DNA from: Desulfovibrio sp. X2
Lineage (GTDB): Bacteria > Desulfobacterota > Desulfovibrionia > Desulfovibrionales > Desulfovibrionaceae
Length of the DNA: 64,000 nt
Assembly: GCF_000422205.1 (NCBI RefSeq)
Contig: NZ_ATHV01000022.1
Coordinates: 62,001-126,000 of the forward strand
Direction: 5' to 3'
Shown here one piece after another: positions 22,039 through 30,834 of the stretch. Numbering within the stretch: position 1 is the first letter of the stretch; each line of letters starts with the position of its first letter. The position numbers were made by a program, and so were the translations under genes. The notes below the pieces were generated by a model that saw only the letters and a program-made list of their open reading frames with translations, was not told where the DNA came from and did no database searches.

Positions 22039-23619
22039 CTAGTCCACCCTGTGGTGGCAGCCGGAGGTGCGCGTGTTGCGCAGGGCCGAGCTGGTGATGA
22101 TGTAGGCCGTCTGGCAGCCGTGAAAGAGGTCCACGAGCTCCTTGGTGATGGGCGTCTCGCGGTAGAACTTCTGGACCTGGTGGTACTGGTTGTTGATGTC
22201 TGACATGGCCCGCTTCAGGCGCGCCGTGGAGCGGGAGATGCCCACGTAGTTCCACATGGTGTGGCGCAGTGCGGCCCAGTCCTGCATGATCAGCGCCGGG
22301 TCCTCGTCGTGCGTCGTGCCCGGGGTCTCCCAGTCGGGTATGGAGGCCAGGAGCTTGGGCTGCAGAAAGGTCTTCTTGTGCAGGGCGCGGGCGATCTCGT
22401 GTCCCGCCTCGTAGCCCCAGAGCAGGCCTTCGAGCAGGGAAGTGCTGGCCAGGCGGTTGGCGCCGTGGATGCCCGTGCAGGCGCATTCGCCCACGGCGTA
22501 GAGGCGCTTGAGCGTGGTGCGTCCGCGGTCGTCGGTCAGCACGCCGCCGCAGAAGTAGTGCGCTGCCGGCACCACCGGGATGGGCTGGCGCGTCATGTCG
22601 ATGCCCGCCTCCATGCAGCGCTTGTGGATGGTGGGGAAGCGCTTGGGCAGGTCCAGGGAAACGTGGTTGGCCACGTCCAGGAAGACGCAGGGCTCGCCCG
22701 AGCGCAGCATCTCGGACATGATCGCCCGGGTGACGATGTCGCGCGGCGCGAGGTCCGCCCGGGCGTCGTAGCGCGGCATGAAGGCCTCTCCCTCGGCGTT
22801 CAGCAGCTTCGCTCCCTCGCCGCGCACCGCCTCGGAGACCAGGAAGCGCTGCTTGGACTTCTGGTAGAGCGCCGTGGGGTGGAACTGCACGAACTCGCTG
22901 TTCATGGTCCAGGCGCCCGCGCGGTAGGCCATGGCCAGGCCCGAGCCGATGGAGTCCTTGGTGTTGGTGGTGTGCAGGTAGATCTGGCCGACTCCGCCCG
23001 TGGCCAGCACCGTGACGTCGGCCAGCAGCGTCTCCACGTGGCCGTTGTCTCCGTTGTAGACGTAGGCGCCCACGCACTGGTTCTCGAGCGAGTAGCGGTA
23101 GTCCAGATGGCAGCTGTGGTGGTGCGTGGTCAGAAGGTCGATGGCCGTGCGGTTGGTGAGGATCCTGATGTTGGGCGAGGCGAGCACCGCGGCGGCCAGG
23201 CTGTCCATGATGGCCTTGCCCGTGAAGTCGGCGCAGTGGGCGATGCGCGGCCGCGAGTGGCCGCCCTCGCGCGTCAGGGAGAGCTCGCCGCCCGGAGTGC
23301 GGTCGAAGGGCACGTCGACCCGGTCCATGAGCACCTTTTCCACGGCCTCCGGCCCCTTGCGGGCCAGGTGCTGCACGGCGCGGACGTAGTTGTGCCGCCA
23401 GCCGGCCACGAGCACGTCGCGTACGAGGTCCTTGGCGTCGTCGTCGCCGCCCTTGTAGATGATGCCGCCCTGCGCCAGGGCGGTGTTGTTCATGGAGATG
23501 CTGTCCGCGGCCGTGAGCAGGGTGACCTCGAAGCCCTGGTCCGCGAGCTGCAGCGCGCACGTGGCCCCGGCGATGCCGGAGCCGATGATCAGGACCGGGG
23601 TGGTCAGGGCGGCGCTCAC
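22039..23619 (-). CDS. nadB: L-aspartate oxidase
   Basis: First enzyme of de novo NAD synthesis: oxidises L-aspartate to iminoaspartate with FAD. GTG 23619 is chosen. GGAGG lies seven bases upstream, the protein then opens VSAALTTPVLIIGSGIAG with the FAD-binding loop, and the start overlaps the nadA stop by four bases. Longer readings are antisense-like and Arg-rich. Further motifs: NNTALAQGGI near residue 43, EFVQFHPTALY near 235, and GANRLASTSLLEGLLWG near 370. 526 residues. It acts with NadA on the same short-lived intermediate. Confidence 0.96.
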   Translation of the reverse strand: MSAALTTPVLIIGSGIAGATCALQLADQGFEVTLLTAADSISMNNTALAQGGIIYKGGDDDAKDLVRDVLVAGWRHNYVRAVQHLARKGPEAVEKVLMDRVDVPFDRTPGGELSLTREGGHSRPRIAHCADFTGKAIMDSLAAAVLASPNIRILTNRTAIDLLTTHHHSCHLDYRYSLENQCVGAYVYNGDNGHVETLLADVTVLATGGVGQIYLHTTNTKDSIGSGLAMAYRAGAWTMNSEFVQFHPTALYQKSKQRFLVSEAVRGEGAKLLNAEGEAFMPRYDARADLAPRDIVTRAIMSEMLRSGEPCVFLDVANHVSLDLPKRFPTIHKRCMEAGIDMTRQPIPVVPAAHYFCGGVLTDDRGRTTLKRLYAVGECACTGIHGANRLASTSLLEGLLWGYEAGHEIARALHKKTFLQPKLLASIPDWETPGTTHDEDPALIMQDWAALRHTMWNYVGISRSTARLKRAMSDINNQYHQVQKFYRETPITKELVDLFHGCQTAYIITSSALRNTRTSGCHHRVD

Positions 23620-24671
23620 TTGCAGGCCTCCAGCATGCGTTCGACCGAGAGCTTGGCCGGAGCGGCCAGCTCGGGCGGCACGGACACGCGGCATTCGGAG
23701 ATGACCTTCTCCAGACAGTGCCTGAGCTTGTCCTCGGTGATCTTGCCCATGTTCTCGCAGGCGCTTTCGATGAGCGGCACGATGTTCTTCCTGCCCGCGT
23801 ACTTCACGGCCAGGCGGCGCACGAGATTGATCTCCGTGCCTACATAGACGGTCGCACCCTCGGGCGCCTTCTCGCAGAAATCGATGATGCTCCGCGTGGA
23901 GCCGCTGGCGTCGGCCATGCGCACGACCTCGGGACGGCATTCGGGGTGGACCACGATCAGCGCGCCGGGCGTGGCCGCGCGCGCGGCCTCCATGTGTTCG
24001 GGCTTCATGCGGTGGTGGATGGCGCACATGCCGGGCCAGATCAGGAGCTTGGCCTTGTCGGCCGCGGCCATGTCCACCTTGCCGCCGTCGCCGCGCACGT
24101 CGAGGATCAGGCGCTCGGCCTCGGGCATTCCCAGGGCGTCAGCCGTGTTCCAGGCCAGGTTCTTGTCCGGCAGGAAGCAGACCGCGTCGCCGCGCTCGAG
24201 CGCCCAGCGCATCATGGTGCCCGCGTTGGCCGAGGTGCAGACCGCGCCTCCCATGGCCCCGACCACGGCCTTCACGGCGGCGGAGGAGTTCACGTAGGCC
24301 AGGGGGACGATGGTGCGGCCGGTGGAGGCGAGGCGCTTGAGCACGGACTCGACCCGGCCCGCAGGCGCCATGGCGGCCATGATGCAGTCCGCGTCGAGGT
24401 CGGGCAGGCGCACCTTCTGGAAGTCGCGCGCCAGGATGGCTGCTGTCTCGGCCATGAAGTAGACGCCGCAGAAGACGATGTACTCCGCCTTGAGCTCGGG
24501 GATGCGCCTGGCCAGTTCCAGGGAGTCGCCCACGACGTCCGCGTGCGCGACGATCTCGTCGCGCTGGTAGTGGTGGGCCATGATCACCAGGCGGCGGCCC
24601 AGCACGTCCTTGATGGTGGCGATGGCCTCCGCGGCCGTCGGCTCCGTGGAAGCGGTGGAATCGGTGTTCAT
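23616..24671 (-). CDS. nadA: Quinolinate synthase
   Basis: Condenses iminoaspartate and dihydroxyacetone phosphate to quinolinate on a [4Fe-4S] cluster. 351 residues. Cluster Cys candidates are in FCGVYFMAETAAIL near residue 68, VCTSANAGTMMRW near 143 and HPECRPEV near 230. The substrate-binding segment MAHHYQRDEIVAHADVVGDSLELAR lies near 31. The start overlaps the nadC stop (ATGA) and the end overlaps the nadB start, so the three enzymes are tightly coupled. The C-terminus carries a further Cys-containing stretch, SECRVSVPPEL. Confidence 0.96.
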   Translation of the reverse strand: MNTDSTASTEPTAAEAIATIKDVLGRRLVIMAHHYQRDEIVAHADVVGDSLELARRIPELKAEYIVFCGVYFMAETAAILARDFQKVRLPDLDADCIMAAMAPAGRVESVLKRLASTGRTIVPLAYVNSSAAVKAVVGAMGGAVCTSANAGTMMRWALERGDAVCFLPDKNLAWNTADALGMPEAERLILDVRGDGGKVDMAAADKAKLLIWPGMCAIHHRMKPEHMEAARAATPGALIVVHPECRPEVVRMADASGSTRSIIDFCEKAPEGATVYVGTEINLVRRLAVKYAGRKNIVPLIESACENMGKITEDKLRHCLEKVISECRVSVPPELAAPAKLSVERMLEACK

Positions 24672-25573
24672 GATGCGGGATCCTCGTGTTTCGCTTTGCC
24701 GCGCACGACGCGCAGGCTGATGTCGGCGGTGGGGGCGGAGTGGGTGAGACGGCCCACCGACACGAAGTCGGCGCCGAGCGTCGCCAGTTCGCCCAGGCGA
24801 TCGAAGGACACGCCGCCGCTGATCTCGGTCTCGATTCCCGAAGGCACGAGACCGAGCGCCTCGGCCATTGTCGGCATGTCCATGTTGTCCAGCATGATGC
24901 GTTGCGCCTCGCAGGCGACTGCCTCGCGCACCTCGTCAAGGGTCCGGCATTCCACCTCGATGGGCGGGCAGGGGGAATAGGCGGCGCGCAGCATCGCCAC
25001 GGCCCCGGTGATGCTTCCGGCGCGGTCGAGATGGGTGTCCTTGAGCATGAGCATTTCGGCCAGGTCCATGCGGTGGTTCAGGCCGCCGCCCACGCGCACG
25101 GCGTACTTCTCGGCATGGCGAAGCCCGGGCAGGGTCTTTCGCGTGTCCAGGAGCCGCGTGCGTGAACCTTTGAGCTGTGCGGCATAGTGTTTCGTCAGCG
25201 TGGCGATGCCGCTCAAGTGGCAGAGGAAGTTCAGGATGATTCGCTCGGCCTTGAGGAGCGGCGCGGCAGGGCCTTCGAGCAGAAAGAGCCGCGTGCCGGG
25301 CTCGACCTCGTCGCCGTCGTGCACGGCCATGCGCAGATCGAAGTCCTCGGGTGCGGCGTCGGCAAGCGCGGCCAGGACGAGGGGGATGACAGGCAGCCCG
25401 GCGATCACGAGGCGCTCCTTGGCCACGCCCTCCGCGACCAGCCGCTCGCCCTGCGCGAAGAGCGCCAGGCTCGTCAGATCCGGGCCGTCTTCCTCCAAGG
25501 CCGTGGACACGGCGCGCAGCAGAAAGTCCCGGGGCTTCCCCTGAAAGAAGGAATCGAAAAGAGTTTGTGACAT
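24668..25573 (-). CDS. nadC: Nicotinate-nucleotide pyrophosphorylase (carboxylating)
   Basis: Converts quinolinate plus PRPP to nicotinate mononucleotide. ATG 25573 (MSQTLFDSFFQG) is taken as the start. The reading frame continues upstream to 25696, but that extension does not look conserved. Motifs: ERIILNFLCHLSGIATLT near residue 109, TRLLDTRKTLPGLRHAEKYAV near 136, HRMDLAEMLMLKDTHL near 168 and the C-terminal EISGGVSFDRLGELA near 248. 301 residues. First gene of the nad unit, divergent from mgtE. The ribosome site is weak. Confidence 0.95.
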   Translation of the reverse strand: MSQTLFDSFFQGKPRDFLLRAVSTALEEDGPDLTSLALFAQGERLVAEGVAKERLVIAGLPVIPLVLAALADAAPEDFDLRMAVHDGDEVEPGTRLFLLEGPAAPLLKAERIILNFLCHLSGIATLTKHYAAQLKGSRTRLLDTRKTLPGLRHAEKYAVRVGGGLNHRMDLAEMLMLKDTHLDRAGSITGAVAMLRAAYSPCPPIEVECRTLDEVREAVACEAQRIMLDNMDMPTMAEALGLVPSGIETEISGGVSFDRLGELATLGADFVSVGRLTHSAPTADISLRVVRGKAKHEDPAS

Positions 25574-25717
25574 GGGAAGGATATGTAGCAGATTTTCCTC
25601 GCCAGACAAAGAGCAGTTCGACACACTCAGCCTGCCGCGAAGTTCCGGCGAGGCCCGGAAAATCGACGTGTGGCGGGCGTTTTGACGCCGCCCCATAATT
25701 GAGATACCTGCAACGCC

Positions 25718-27094
25718 ATGCCAGAAAATGACCGCCTCGAGCAGCGCAGCCCGACTTCCGGCTCACCGGAGGGACCGGGCGAGCCCGAGACCTCGCCCGA
25801 GCTCTCCCAGAACGCCTCGCGCTTCGACGAGGAGCACCCGGCCGACGTGGCCTCGCGCCTGGAGAGTCTCGAGTTCGAGGACCAGCTCCGCCTGATCGGC
25901 TCCCTGCCGCCCGAGGACGCCGCGGACTCCGTGGCCGAGATGGAGCGCTTCGAGCGCAGCGAGCTCATGCGCCGCCTCGAGCCCGCCCAGGCCGCCTCCC
26001 TGCTCGGAGAGATGGCCCCGGACGACGCCGCGGACGTGCTCGAGGAGCTCGGCAAGGACGAGGCGCAGGAGCTCCTCGCCCGCGTGGACACGGCCGATGC
26101 GGCCGAGATCCGCAGGCTCATGGTCTACGCCCCGGATACCGCGGGCGGGGCCATGAACACCGAGATCGTCATTCTGGACGAACGGTTGACCGCGGACCAG
26201 GCCATCCAGGTCATCCGCAGCGAGATCAAGGACAAGGAGGTCCCGTACTACGCCTACCTCGTGGACGGCGAGGAACTGCTGACGGGCGTCCTGTCCATGC
26301 GCGACCTGCTTCTGGCCCCTCCGGGCGAGATGCTCATGGACCTCGCCAGGGGGCAGGTGCTCGTCTCCGTGACCTTCGACGTTGACCGCGAGGAGGTCGC
26401 GCGGCTCATCTCGCACTACAACTTTCTCGCCATCCCGGTGGTCGATTACGACGACAGGCTCCTCGGCGCGGTGACGCACGACGACGTCATCGACATCATC
26501 CACGAGGAGGCCACCGAGGACATGCAGCGCATGGTCGGCGCCGCGGCCGACGAATCCGTGGACAGCCCCTGGACGTATTCCATCGCCAAACGGCTGCCCT
26601 GGCTCATGGTCAACATGCTGAACTCCGCCGTCTCGGCCTACGTGGTCCATCTCTTCGAGGGCTCCATAGCCCAGATGGCCATCCTGGCCGTGCTCATGCC
26701 CATGGTCGCCAACCAGGCGGGCAACACCGGGCAGCAGGCCCTGGCGGTCATGATCCGCCAGATGGCCGTGGAGAAGATCGACCCCAAGAAGCGCTGGTAC
26801 GCCATGATGCGCGAACTCAAGATCGGCTTGGCCAACGGCCTCCTCGTCTCCTGCTTCGTGCTCCTGGCCGTCTACCTGATCACGTCCAAGGGCGTGCTCG
26901 CCTCGGTCATGGCCGGAGCCATGCTCCTGGACATGCTCGTGGGCTCCCTGGCCGGATCGGGCATCCCGCTCCTGCTCAAGCAGCTGGGGCGCGACCCGGC
27001 CCAGGCCTCGACCATCTTCCTGACCATGCTGACCGACTCCCTCGGCTTCTTCTTCTTTCTGGGCCTCGCGCAGCTCTTTCTTTTGCGGCGCTGA
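25718..27094 (+). CDS. mgtE: Magnesium transporter MgtE
   Basis: Mg-gated channel. Domain order is clear in 458 residues. An acidic N-terminal superhelical domain (about 25-135) carries LPPEDAADSVAEM and APDDAADVLEEL. Two CBS domains follow (about 136-265), including MNTEIVILDERLTADQAI and FNFLAIPVVDYDDRLLGAVTHDDVIDI-like features. Five membrane helices (about 285-455) include PMVANQAGNTGQQALAVMIRQMA near 330 and DMLVGSLAGSGIPLLLKQLG near 408. It is divergent from nadC; no metal-sensing RNA leader is visible in the short 5' region. The ribosome site at ATG 25718 is weak. Confidence 0.96.
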   Translation: MPENDRLEQRSPTSGSPEGPGEPETSPELSQNASRFDEEHPADVASRLESLEFEDQLRLIGSLPPEDAADSVAEMERFERSELMRRLEPAQAASLLGEMAPDDAADVLEELGKDEAQELLARVDTADAAEIRRLMVYAPDTAGGAMNTEIVILDERLTADQAIQVIRSEIKDKEVPYYAYLVDGEELLTGVLSMRDLLLAPPGEMLMDLARGQVLVSVTFDVDREEVARLISHYNFLAIPVVDYDDRLLGAVTHDDVIDIIHEEATEDMQRMVGAAADESVDSPWTYSIAKRLPWLMVNMLNSAVSAYVVHLFEGSIAQMAILAVLMPMVANQAGNTGQQALAVMIRQMAVEKIDPKKRWYAMMRELKIGLANGLLVSCFVLLAVYLITSKGVLASVMAGAMLLDMLVGSLAGSGIPLLLKQLGRDPAQASTIFLTMLTDSLGFFFFLGLAQLFLLRR

Positions 27095-27136
27095 AGCCCG
27101 CGTTCGTTTGATGCGACCTGTCCACACGACCGGGCG

Positions 27137-27180
27137 AAAAAGCGAAAGGCCCGGGAGCGTTCTGCTCCCGGGCCTTTCGC
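27137..27180 (-). terminator. Intrinsic terminator between mgtE and cheZ (mainly minus strand)
   Basis: Perfect 17-bp stem (27142-27158 with 27164-27180, loop GTTCT). On the minus strand it is followed by five T residues (27141-27137), so it best serves the cheZ operon. On the plus strand the tail is G-rich and weak, yet it may still stop mgtE transcription. Confidence 0.88.
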
Positions 27181-27199
27181 GTGGCGCGGAAAACGGCTG

Positions 27200-27949
27200 C
27201 TAGTCCATGCCGAGCTGGGAGAGCAGGTCGTCCACGTCGCCCTGGCTGGCCTCCTTCTGGGGGCCCTTGAGCTCGGAGACGCGCTGCCTGGCTTCGGCCT
27301 CGATGGTGTCGAGATCCTTTTCCGGGAACTGTTCCTTGGCCTTGATCTTGAGGCCCGCGCCCATGAACAGCTCGAAGGTGATGCGCTCGATCTGCTTGAC
27401 CGCGCCGATGACCCGCTTGATGCGCTGGCCCGTGAGATCCTGGAAGGAGAGGGCGGTCATGATGGTCATCAGGTCCGTGCCCAGCTCCTCGTTCATGACC
27501 AGCAGATCGGAGAGGTCGCCGCTTTCGCCCGCGGCCCCGCCGTCCTGCAGGCGGCGCAGCTTCTCGGCCACCTCGGCCTGGCGGTCCATGTGCTTCTCCA
27601 CGATGTCCATTATCTGCACCGCGGCCTGTTCCGTGGTCTGCAGGATCTGATCGAGCTGGTCCGAGGTCTCGAGCAGCAGCTGGCCCGTGCGCTCGCGCGA
27701 GAGGGGCGGCTCGGCCTCCTCTCCGCCGTCGTTCTTGGTGGCGGTGTTGATCTCGCGGTAGATCAGCCTGAGCCCGTCCTGCAGTTCGCCGGAAAGGTGG
27801 CGGAAGAACTCGCCCTCCACCAGCATGCGGCTGATGTTCTTCTGCATCTCTTTTTCGACGGAGACGGCCACGGACTGCCGCAGGTCGCTGGCGATGCGGT
27901 CGGAGACCTTGTCCAGGAGGGAGGCGATGAATTTCTCGTTCTCGTTCAT
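27200..27949 (-). CDS. cheZ: Protein phosphatase CheZ
   Basis: Dephosphorylates CheY-P to reset flagellar switching. The 249-residue helical protein has the long hairpin expected for CheZ and the hallmark TALSFQDLTGQRIKRVIGAVK near residue 167, which contains the catalytic Gln. The extreme C-terminus DVDDLLSQLGMD matches the CheY-binding tail. A linker rich in Glu and Lys separates them. It is the last gene of a seven-gene minus-strand run starting with ileS and follows a PilZ gene by 22 bases. No other chemotaxis gene is adjacent, although fliM lies about 6 kb away on the other strand. Confidence 0.9.
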   Translation of the reverse strand: MNENEKFIASLLDKVSDRIASDLRQSVAVSVEKEMQKNISRMLVEGEFFRHLSGELQDGLRLIYREINTATKNDGGEEAEPPLSRERTGQLLLETSDQLDQILQTTEQAAVQIMDIVEKHMDRQAEVAEKLRRLQDGGAAGESGDLSDLLVMNEELGTDLMTIMTALSFQDLTGQRIKRVIGAVKQIERITFELFMGAGLKIKAKEQFPEKDLDTIEAEARQRVSELKGPQKEASQGDVDDLLSQLGMD

Positions 27950-27971
27950 GATCCTGCCAGTGGTTCGGGGT

Positions 27972-28505
27972 TCAGCTCCATTTCTGCTCGCGGATGCGGG
28001 CCCGCTGCTCCTTGAACACGAACTGCACTATCTGCTCGAGATCGGCGTCGCGCACCTTGACGAACTCCACGGCCCAGACCGGGATTCCGGCCGCGTCCTC
28101 GGTCTCCTTGCGGACCACTCGGCCCACGACGCCGGCCAGGGCCAGGGGGAAGGAGGAGAGGACCAGGATCATCTCGAGATGGTCGTCGGAACGGAAGGGC
28201 TCGGCGATGCGGCAGAGAACGCCCGCGCCGCTGATCTCCACCACCTGCCCCTGCAGGGGATAGTCTTCCTGGATCATCTTCCGGGAGCTGAGGCTGATGA
28301 GGATGTCGAGCTTGCGGTCGAGTTCGATGAGGAAGTCGCTGAGAGCCGGGGGGAGGCCGGAATGCTTGACCTCGTCGAGGTCGCTCTTGATCTCGCAGCC
28401 GGGGCAGTCGAAGCCGACAGGGAAGCCGGCGTCCGGTCCGACGCGGCGCATGTAGACCTTGAGCGCCGTCTCTATGCGTGAGAACGTCCTCTTTTCGTCC
28501 GCCAT
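27972..28505 (-). CDS. PilZ domain protein
   Basis: Probable cyclic-di-GMP receptor of 177 residues. The binding signature is split as usual. An Arg motif KRTFSRIE near residue 5 appears at the very N-terminus. The second part, VVEISGAGVLCRI near 87, has Glu where Asp or Asn is usual. The beta-barrel continues to PVWAVEFVKV. A middle helix (LSDFLIELDRKLDILISL) separates the two parts, which suggests a variant in which the N-terminal region folds onto the PilZ barrel. Together with CheZ downstream, it may link c-di-GMP to motility; that is inference. Confidence 0.82.
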   Translation of the reverse strand: MADEKRTFSRIETALKVYMRRVGPDAGFPVGFDCPGCEIKSDLDEVKHSGLPPALSDFLIELDRKLDILISLSSRKMIQEDYPLQGQVVEISGAGVLCRIAEPFRSDDHLEMILVLSSFPLALAGVVGRVVRKETEDAAGIPVWAVEFVKVRDADLEQIVQFVFKEQRARIREQKWS

Positions 28506-28526
28506 GCCGCGCCTCCCTGGCTCGTG

Positions 28527-28961
28527 CTATTGCAGGATGCCGTTTTCGAGATCCACGTCCATGGCCTTGACCGGACAGACCTTCACGCACATGCCGCAGG
28601 CGGAGCATCTCTCGGCGTCGAAGAGCACGCGGCGGCTCCCCTTGTCCACGCACAGCGCGCCAGTGGTGCACAGGGAAGTGCACAGCCCGCAGTGCATGCA
28701 GGAATCCTCGTCGCGGGATATCTTCTGGGCCACGGGAGTGACGCGCACTCCCTGCTCCTTCAGGTAGTCCGTGCCCTGGCGGAAGCTTTCCTCGCTGCCC
28801 GAAATCTCGAGGGTCATGAAGCCCTCCTGGCGGGGATTGATCTGGGCCTTCAGGATGTTGAAGGTCAGGTCGTAGTTGCGCGCCAGGTTGCAGACCAGGG
28901 GTTGGCTGGAGCGTCCGGGAGGGAAGGCCAGATAGATGATCTTGCGGTATGTCTTGTCCAT
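28527..28961 (-). CDS. NIL domain plus two-cluster 4Fe-4S ferredoxin
   Basis: 144-residue cytoplasmic protein. The N-terminal half (about 1-75) is a NIL-type ACT-like fold, with a run like YLAFPPGRSSQPLVCNLAR and DLTFNILKAQINP. The C-terminal half has two [4Fe-4S] motifs: CMHCGLCTSLC near residue 88 and CSACGMCVKVC near 118. NIL-ferredoxins occur in methionine/sulfur metabolism clusters in anaerobes, but the partner is not visible here. It lies between a YbgF-like gene and the PilZ gene in the same operon. Confidence 0.88.
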   Translation of the reverse strand: MDKTYRKIIYLAFPPGRSSQPLVCNLARNYDLTFNILKAQINPRQEGFMTLEISGSEESFRQGTDYLKEQGVRVTPVAQKISRDEDSCMHCGLCTSLCTTGALCVDKGSRRVLFDAERCSACGMCVKVCPVKAMDVDLENGILQ

Positions 28962-29007
28962 GGCTGATCCGATGCGGGGCGTCGGCCGGTCGGCCGGTCC
29001 GCCTCCG

Positions 29008-29880
29008 CTACTTGTTCTCGTCGATGAGTCCCTGGGCCCGCTTGGCTTCCGCGGACTTGGGGAACTGCTTGATGAGGTCCTGGAGCACCAGGGTGCCGGC
29101 CTTCTTGTTGCCCAGCTTGTAGAAGGACAGCCCCTGCTTGAGCAGGGAGGCGGGGTACTTGGGGCTCTTGGGGTACTTGGTGATGACTTCCTGGTAGGCC
29201 AGGACGGCGCGCGAGTAGTCCTGCATCTGGAAGAAGGACTCGCCCTGCCAGAACAGCGCGTTGGGCACCAGGGAGTTCTTGGGATAGGTGTCCACGAACT
29301 CGGCCCACATGGACTGCGCCTTGGGGTAGTCGCGCTGCTTGAAGAGGTCGAGCCCCTTTTCGTAGAGCGCCTTGGCCTGGGCCTCGGGCGTGGTGGGCAC
29401 GGGCTTGGCCTCGGCCTGGGCCGCCGCGCCGCCCGTGGCGGCTCCGGCAGCGGGCGCCGCGGTCACGGTGCCGTCATCCTCGATGTCCAGGGCGAGCTGG
29501 CTGGTCAGGGCGCTGCGGATCGACTCGACCTGCTGCTTCAGCTGGTCTAGGCTGGCCTGCATGTCCTTGGGGCTGCCCTGCACGCCGATGGTCTTCACGT
29601 CGCCCTGCACCGATGCCAGCCGGGACTTGATCTGCTCGACCTCGGCGTACATGTTGGCCTGGGTGTTGCGGATATCGTTGACCGCGTTGACCTGGCTCTC
29701 CATCTCCTGGACCTTGTCGCGCAGGTCGTCGATGCGCTGGTTCTGCGTGGCGACCTGGGCCTGCAGCGAGTCCACCTGCGATTTGCTGGCGCAGCCGGAG
29801 GCGGCCAGAAGTCCTATGGCGAGAGCGGCCACGGCCGCCTTCTTGGTCGTCTTCAGAGTCGTCTGAGAAAGTGCCCTCAT
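29008..29880 (-). CDS. YbgF-like TPR lipoprotein (Tol-Pal accessory type)
   Basis: Periplasmic or membrane-anchored protein of 290 residues. The ATG at 29880 gives a lipoprotein signal, LLAASGCASK, with the acylated Cys near residue 27. Residues 28-120 are a long coiled coil (VATQNQRIDDLRDKVQEMESQ). An Ala-rich linker leads to a C-terminal tetratricopeptide domain (about 160-290) with AKALYEKGLDLFKQRDYPKAQ and KYPKSPKYPASLLKQGLSFYKLG. This matches the CpoB/YbgF layout, which in other bacteria cooperates with the Tol-Pal system. No tol genes are nearby, so the symbol is left blank. Its start overlaps the previous stop (ATGA). Confidence 0.87.
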   Translation of the reverse strand: MRALSQTTLKTTKKAAVAALAIGLLAASGCASKSQVDSLQAQVATQNQRIDDLRDKVQEMESQVNAVNDIRNTQANMYAEVEQIKSRLASVQGDVKTIGVQGSPKDMQASLDQLKQQVESIRSALTSQLALDIEDDGTVTAAPAAGAATGGAAAQAEAKPVPTTPEAQAKALYEKGLDLFKQRDYPKAQSMWAEFVDTYPKNSLVPNALFWQGESFFQMQDYSRAVLAYQEVITKYPKSPKYPASLLKQGLSFYKLGNKKAGTLVLQDLIKQFPKSAEAKRAQGLIDENK

Positions 29881-30104
29881 GACGCTTTCCTCCCGCGTTT
29901 CCGGCCGATGCCGACGTAGGCGAGCACCCCCAGGAAGGGGATGATCGTGCAGATCTGGACCCAGAACATCTTTTCGTTGGTGGAGTCGAAGTCGCGCGCG
30001 AATGCATCGCGAATGGCCCACCAGGTCATGAGCACGAAGAGGGCCAGGACGCCGAGCACGACGCCCCAGACATTGGTCGAGAAGGTAAGGCCGAGTATGG
30101 TCAT
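29877..30104 (-). CDS. Small PLDc_N-type membrane protein
   Basis: 75-residue protein with two hydrophobic segments: MTILGLTFSTNVWGVVLGVLALFVLMTWW near the N-terminus and FWVQICTIIPFLGVLAYVGIGRKRG at the C-terminus. This is the short form of the phospholipase-D nuclease N-terminal (PLDc_N) membrane hairpin. The loop holds FARDFDSTNEK, and the tail is basic. ATG 30104 is chosen as the start of the conserved part; a longer frame upstream is Arg-rich and unlikely. It is translationally coupled to the YbgF-like gene. Function unknown. Confidence 0.75.
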   Translation of the reverse strand: MTILGLTFSTNVWGVVLGVLALFVLMTWWAIRDAFARDFDSTNEKMFWVQICTIIPFLGVLAYVGIGRKRGRKAS

Positions 30105-30332
30105 CAGTTGTCCGTTCCTGCTGTGCGCTCGTACAGGCGTGATCCGTCCGGCCGCATCACCGGGAGCCCGGGACCGCGTCGCGCAGCGTTCGCGGTGTCG
30201 GCCGAAGGGGGCTCTCGCCTGCCGCAAGGCCCTGTAACGGGCCTGACGAGTGGGGTAATGCCTTTTCGCCCCAAGGGCAAGAGGCAAGGGCGCCTCGATC
30301 CGCAAACAACCACAACGTGACAGGCCGCATGT

Positions 30333-30809
30333 TCAGTCCCGCGCCCCGTGCCCGAGCATCCGCCAGGCGAGCAGGACCGCGCCCACGCAGATGGCCGAGT
30401 CCGCGACGTTGAAGGCGGGCCAGTGAAGCTCCCCGACGTAGGCGTCGATGAAGTCCACGACGAAGCCGAAGCGCAGCCGGTCCACGAGGTTGCCCACGGC
30501 CCCGCCCATGATCAGGGCCAGGGCCGCGAGGCTCACCCGGTCGCGGGCGCTCTTGACCAGCCAGAGGATGACGCCGAGCGCCACGAGGCTCACGCCGGCG
30601 AAGACGAGGCTCGGCCACGACCAGTCGGCGCGGTTCAGGAAGCCGAAGGCCGCGCCGCGGTTGCCCACGTTGACGAGGTCAAGGAATCCCGGAATCACCG
30701 GGATCCGCTCGAAGGCGCCGATGTGGGCGCGCACGGCCGCCTTGCTCGCCTGGTCGGCGGCAAGAACGACGGCGGCGAGGCCGAGGACGAAGGCGTAGCG
30801 TCGCTGCAT
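30333..30809 (-). CDS. lspA: Lipoprotein signal peptidase II
   Basis: Cleaves prolipoproteins after acylation. 158 residues, four membrane helices. The catalytic aspartates lie in GGAVGNLVDRLRFGFVVDFI near residue 100 and FNVADSAICVG near 131. The N-terminal LAADQASKAAVR near 17 is also conserved. It lies 25 bases after ileS, a common pair in bacteria. It would process the lipoprotein encoded two genes downstream and the many others in the cell. Genes downstream are separated by a 228-base gap. Confidence 0.95.
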   Translation of the reverse strand: MQRRYAFVLGLAAVVLAADQASKAAVRAHIGAFERIPVIPGFLDLVNVGNRGAAFGFLNRADWSWPSLVFAGVSLVALGVILWLVKSARDRVSLAALALIMGGAVGNLVDRLRFGFVVDFIDAYVGELHWPAFNVADSAICVGAVLLAWRMLGHGARD

Positions 30810-30834
30810 GCGCGGCGTTTCCCGGCCGTCCCGC

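Noticed and set aside
25574-25717. Mg-sensing riboswitch before mgtE
   Set aside because: The leader is short and divergent with nadC, and no matching structure is visible.
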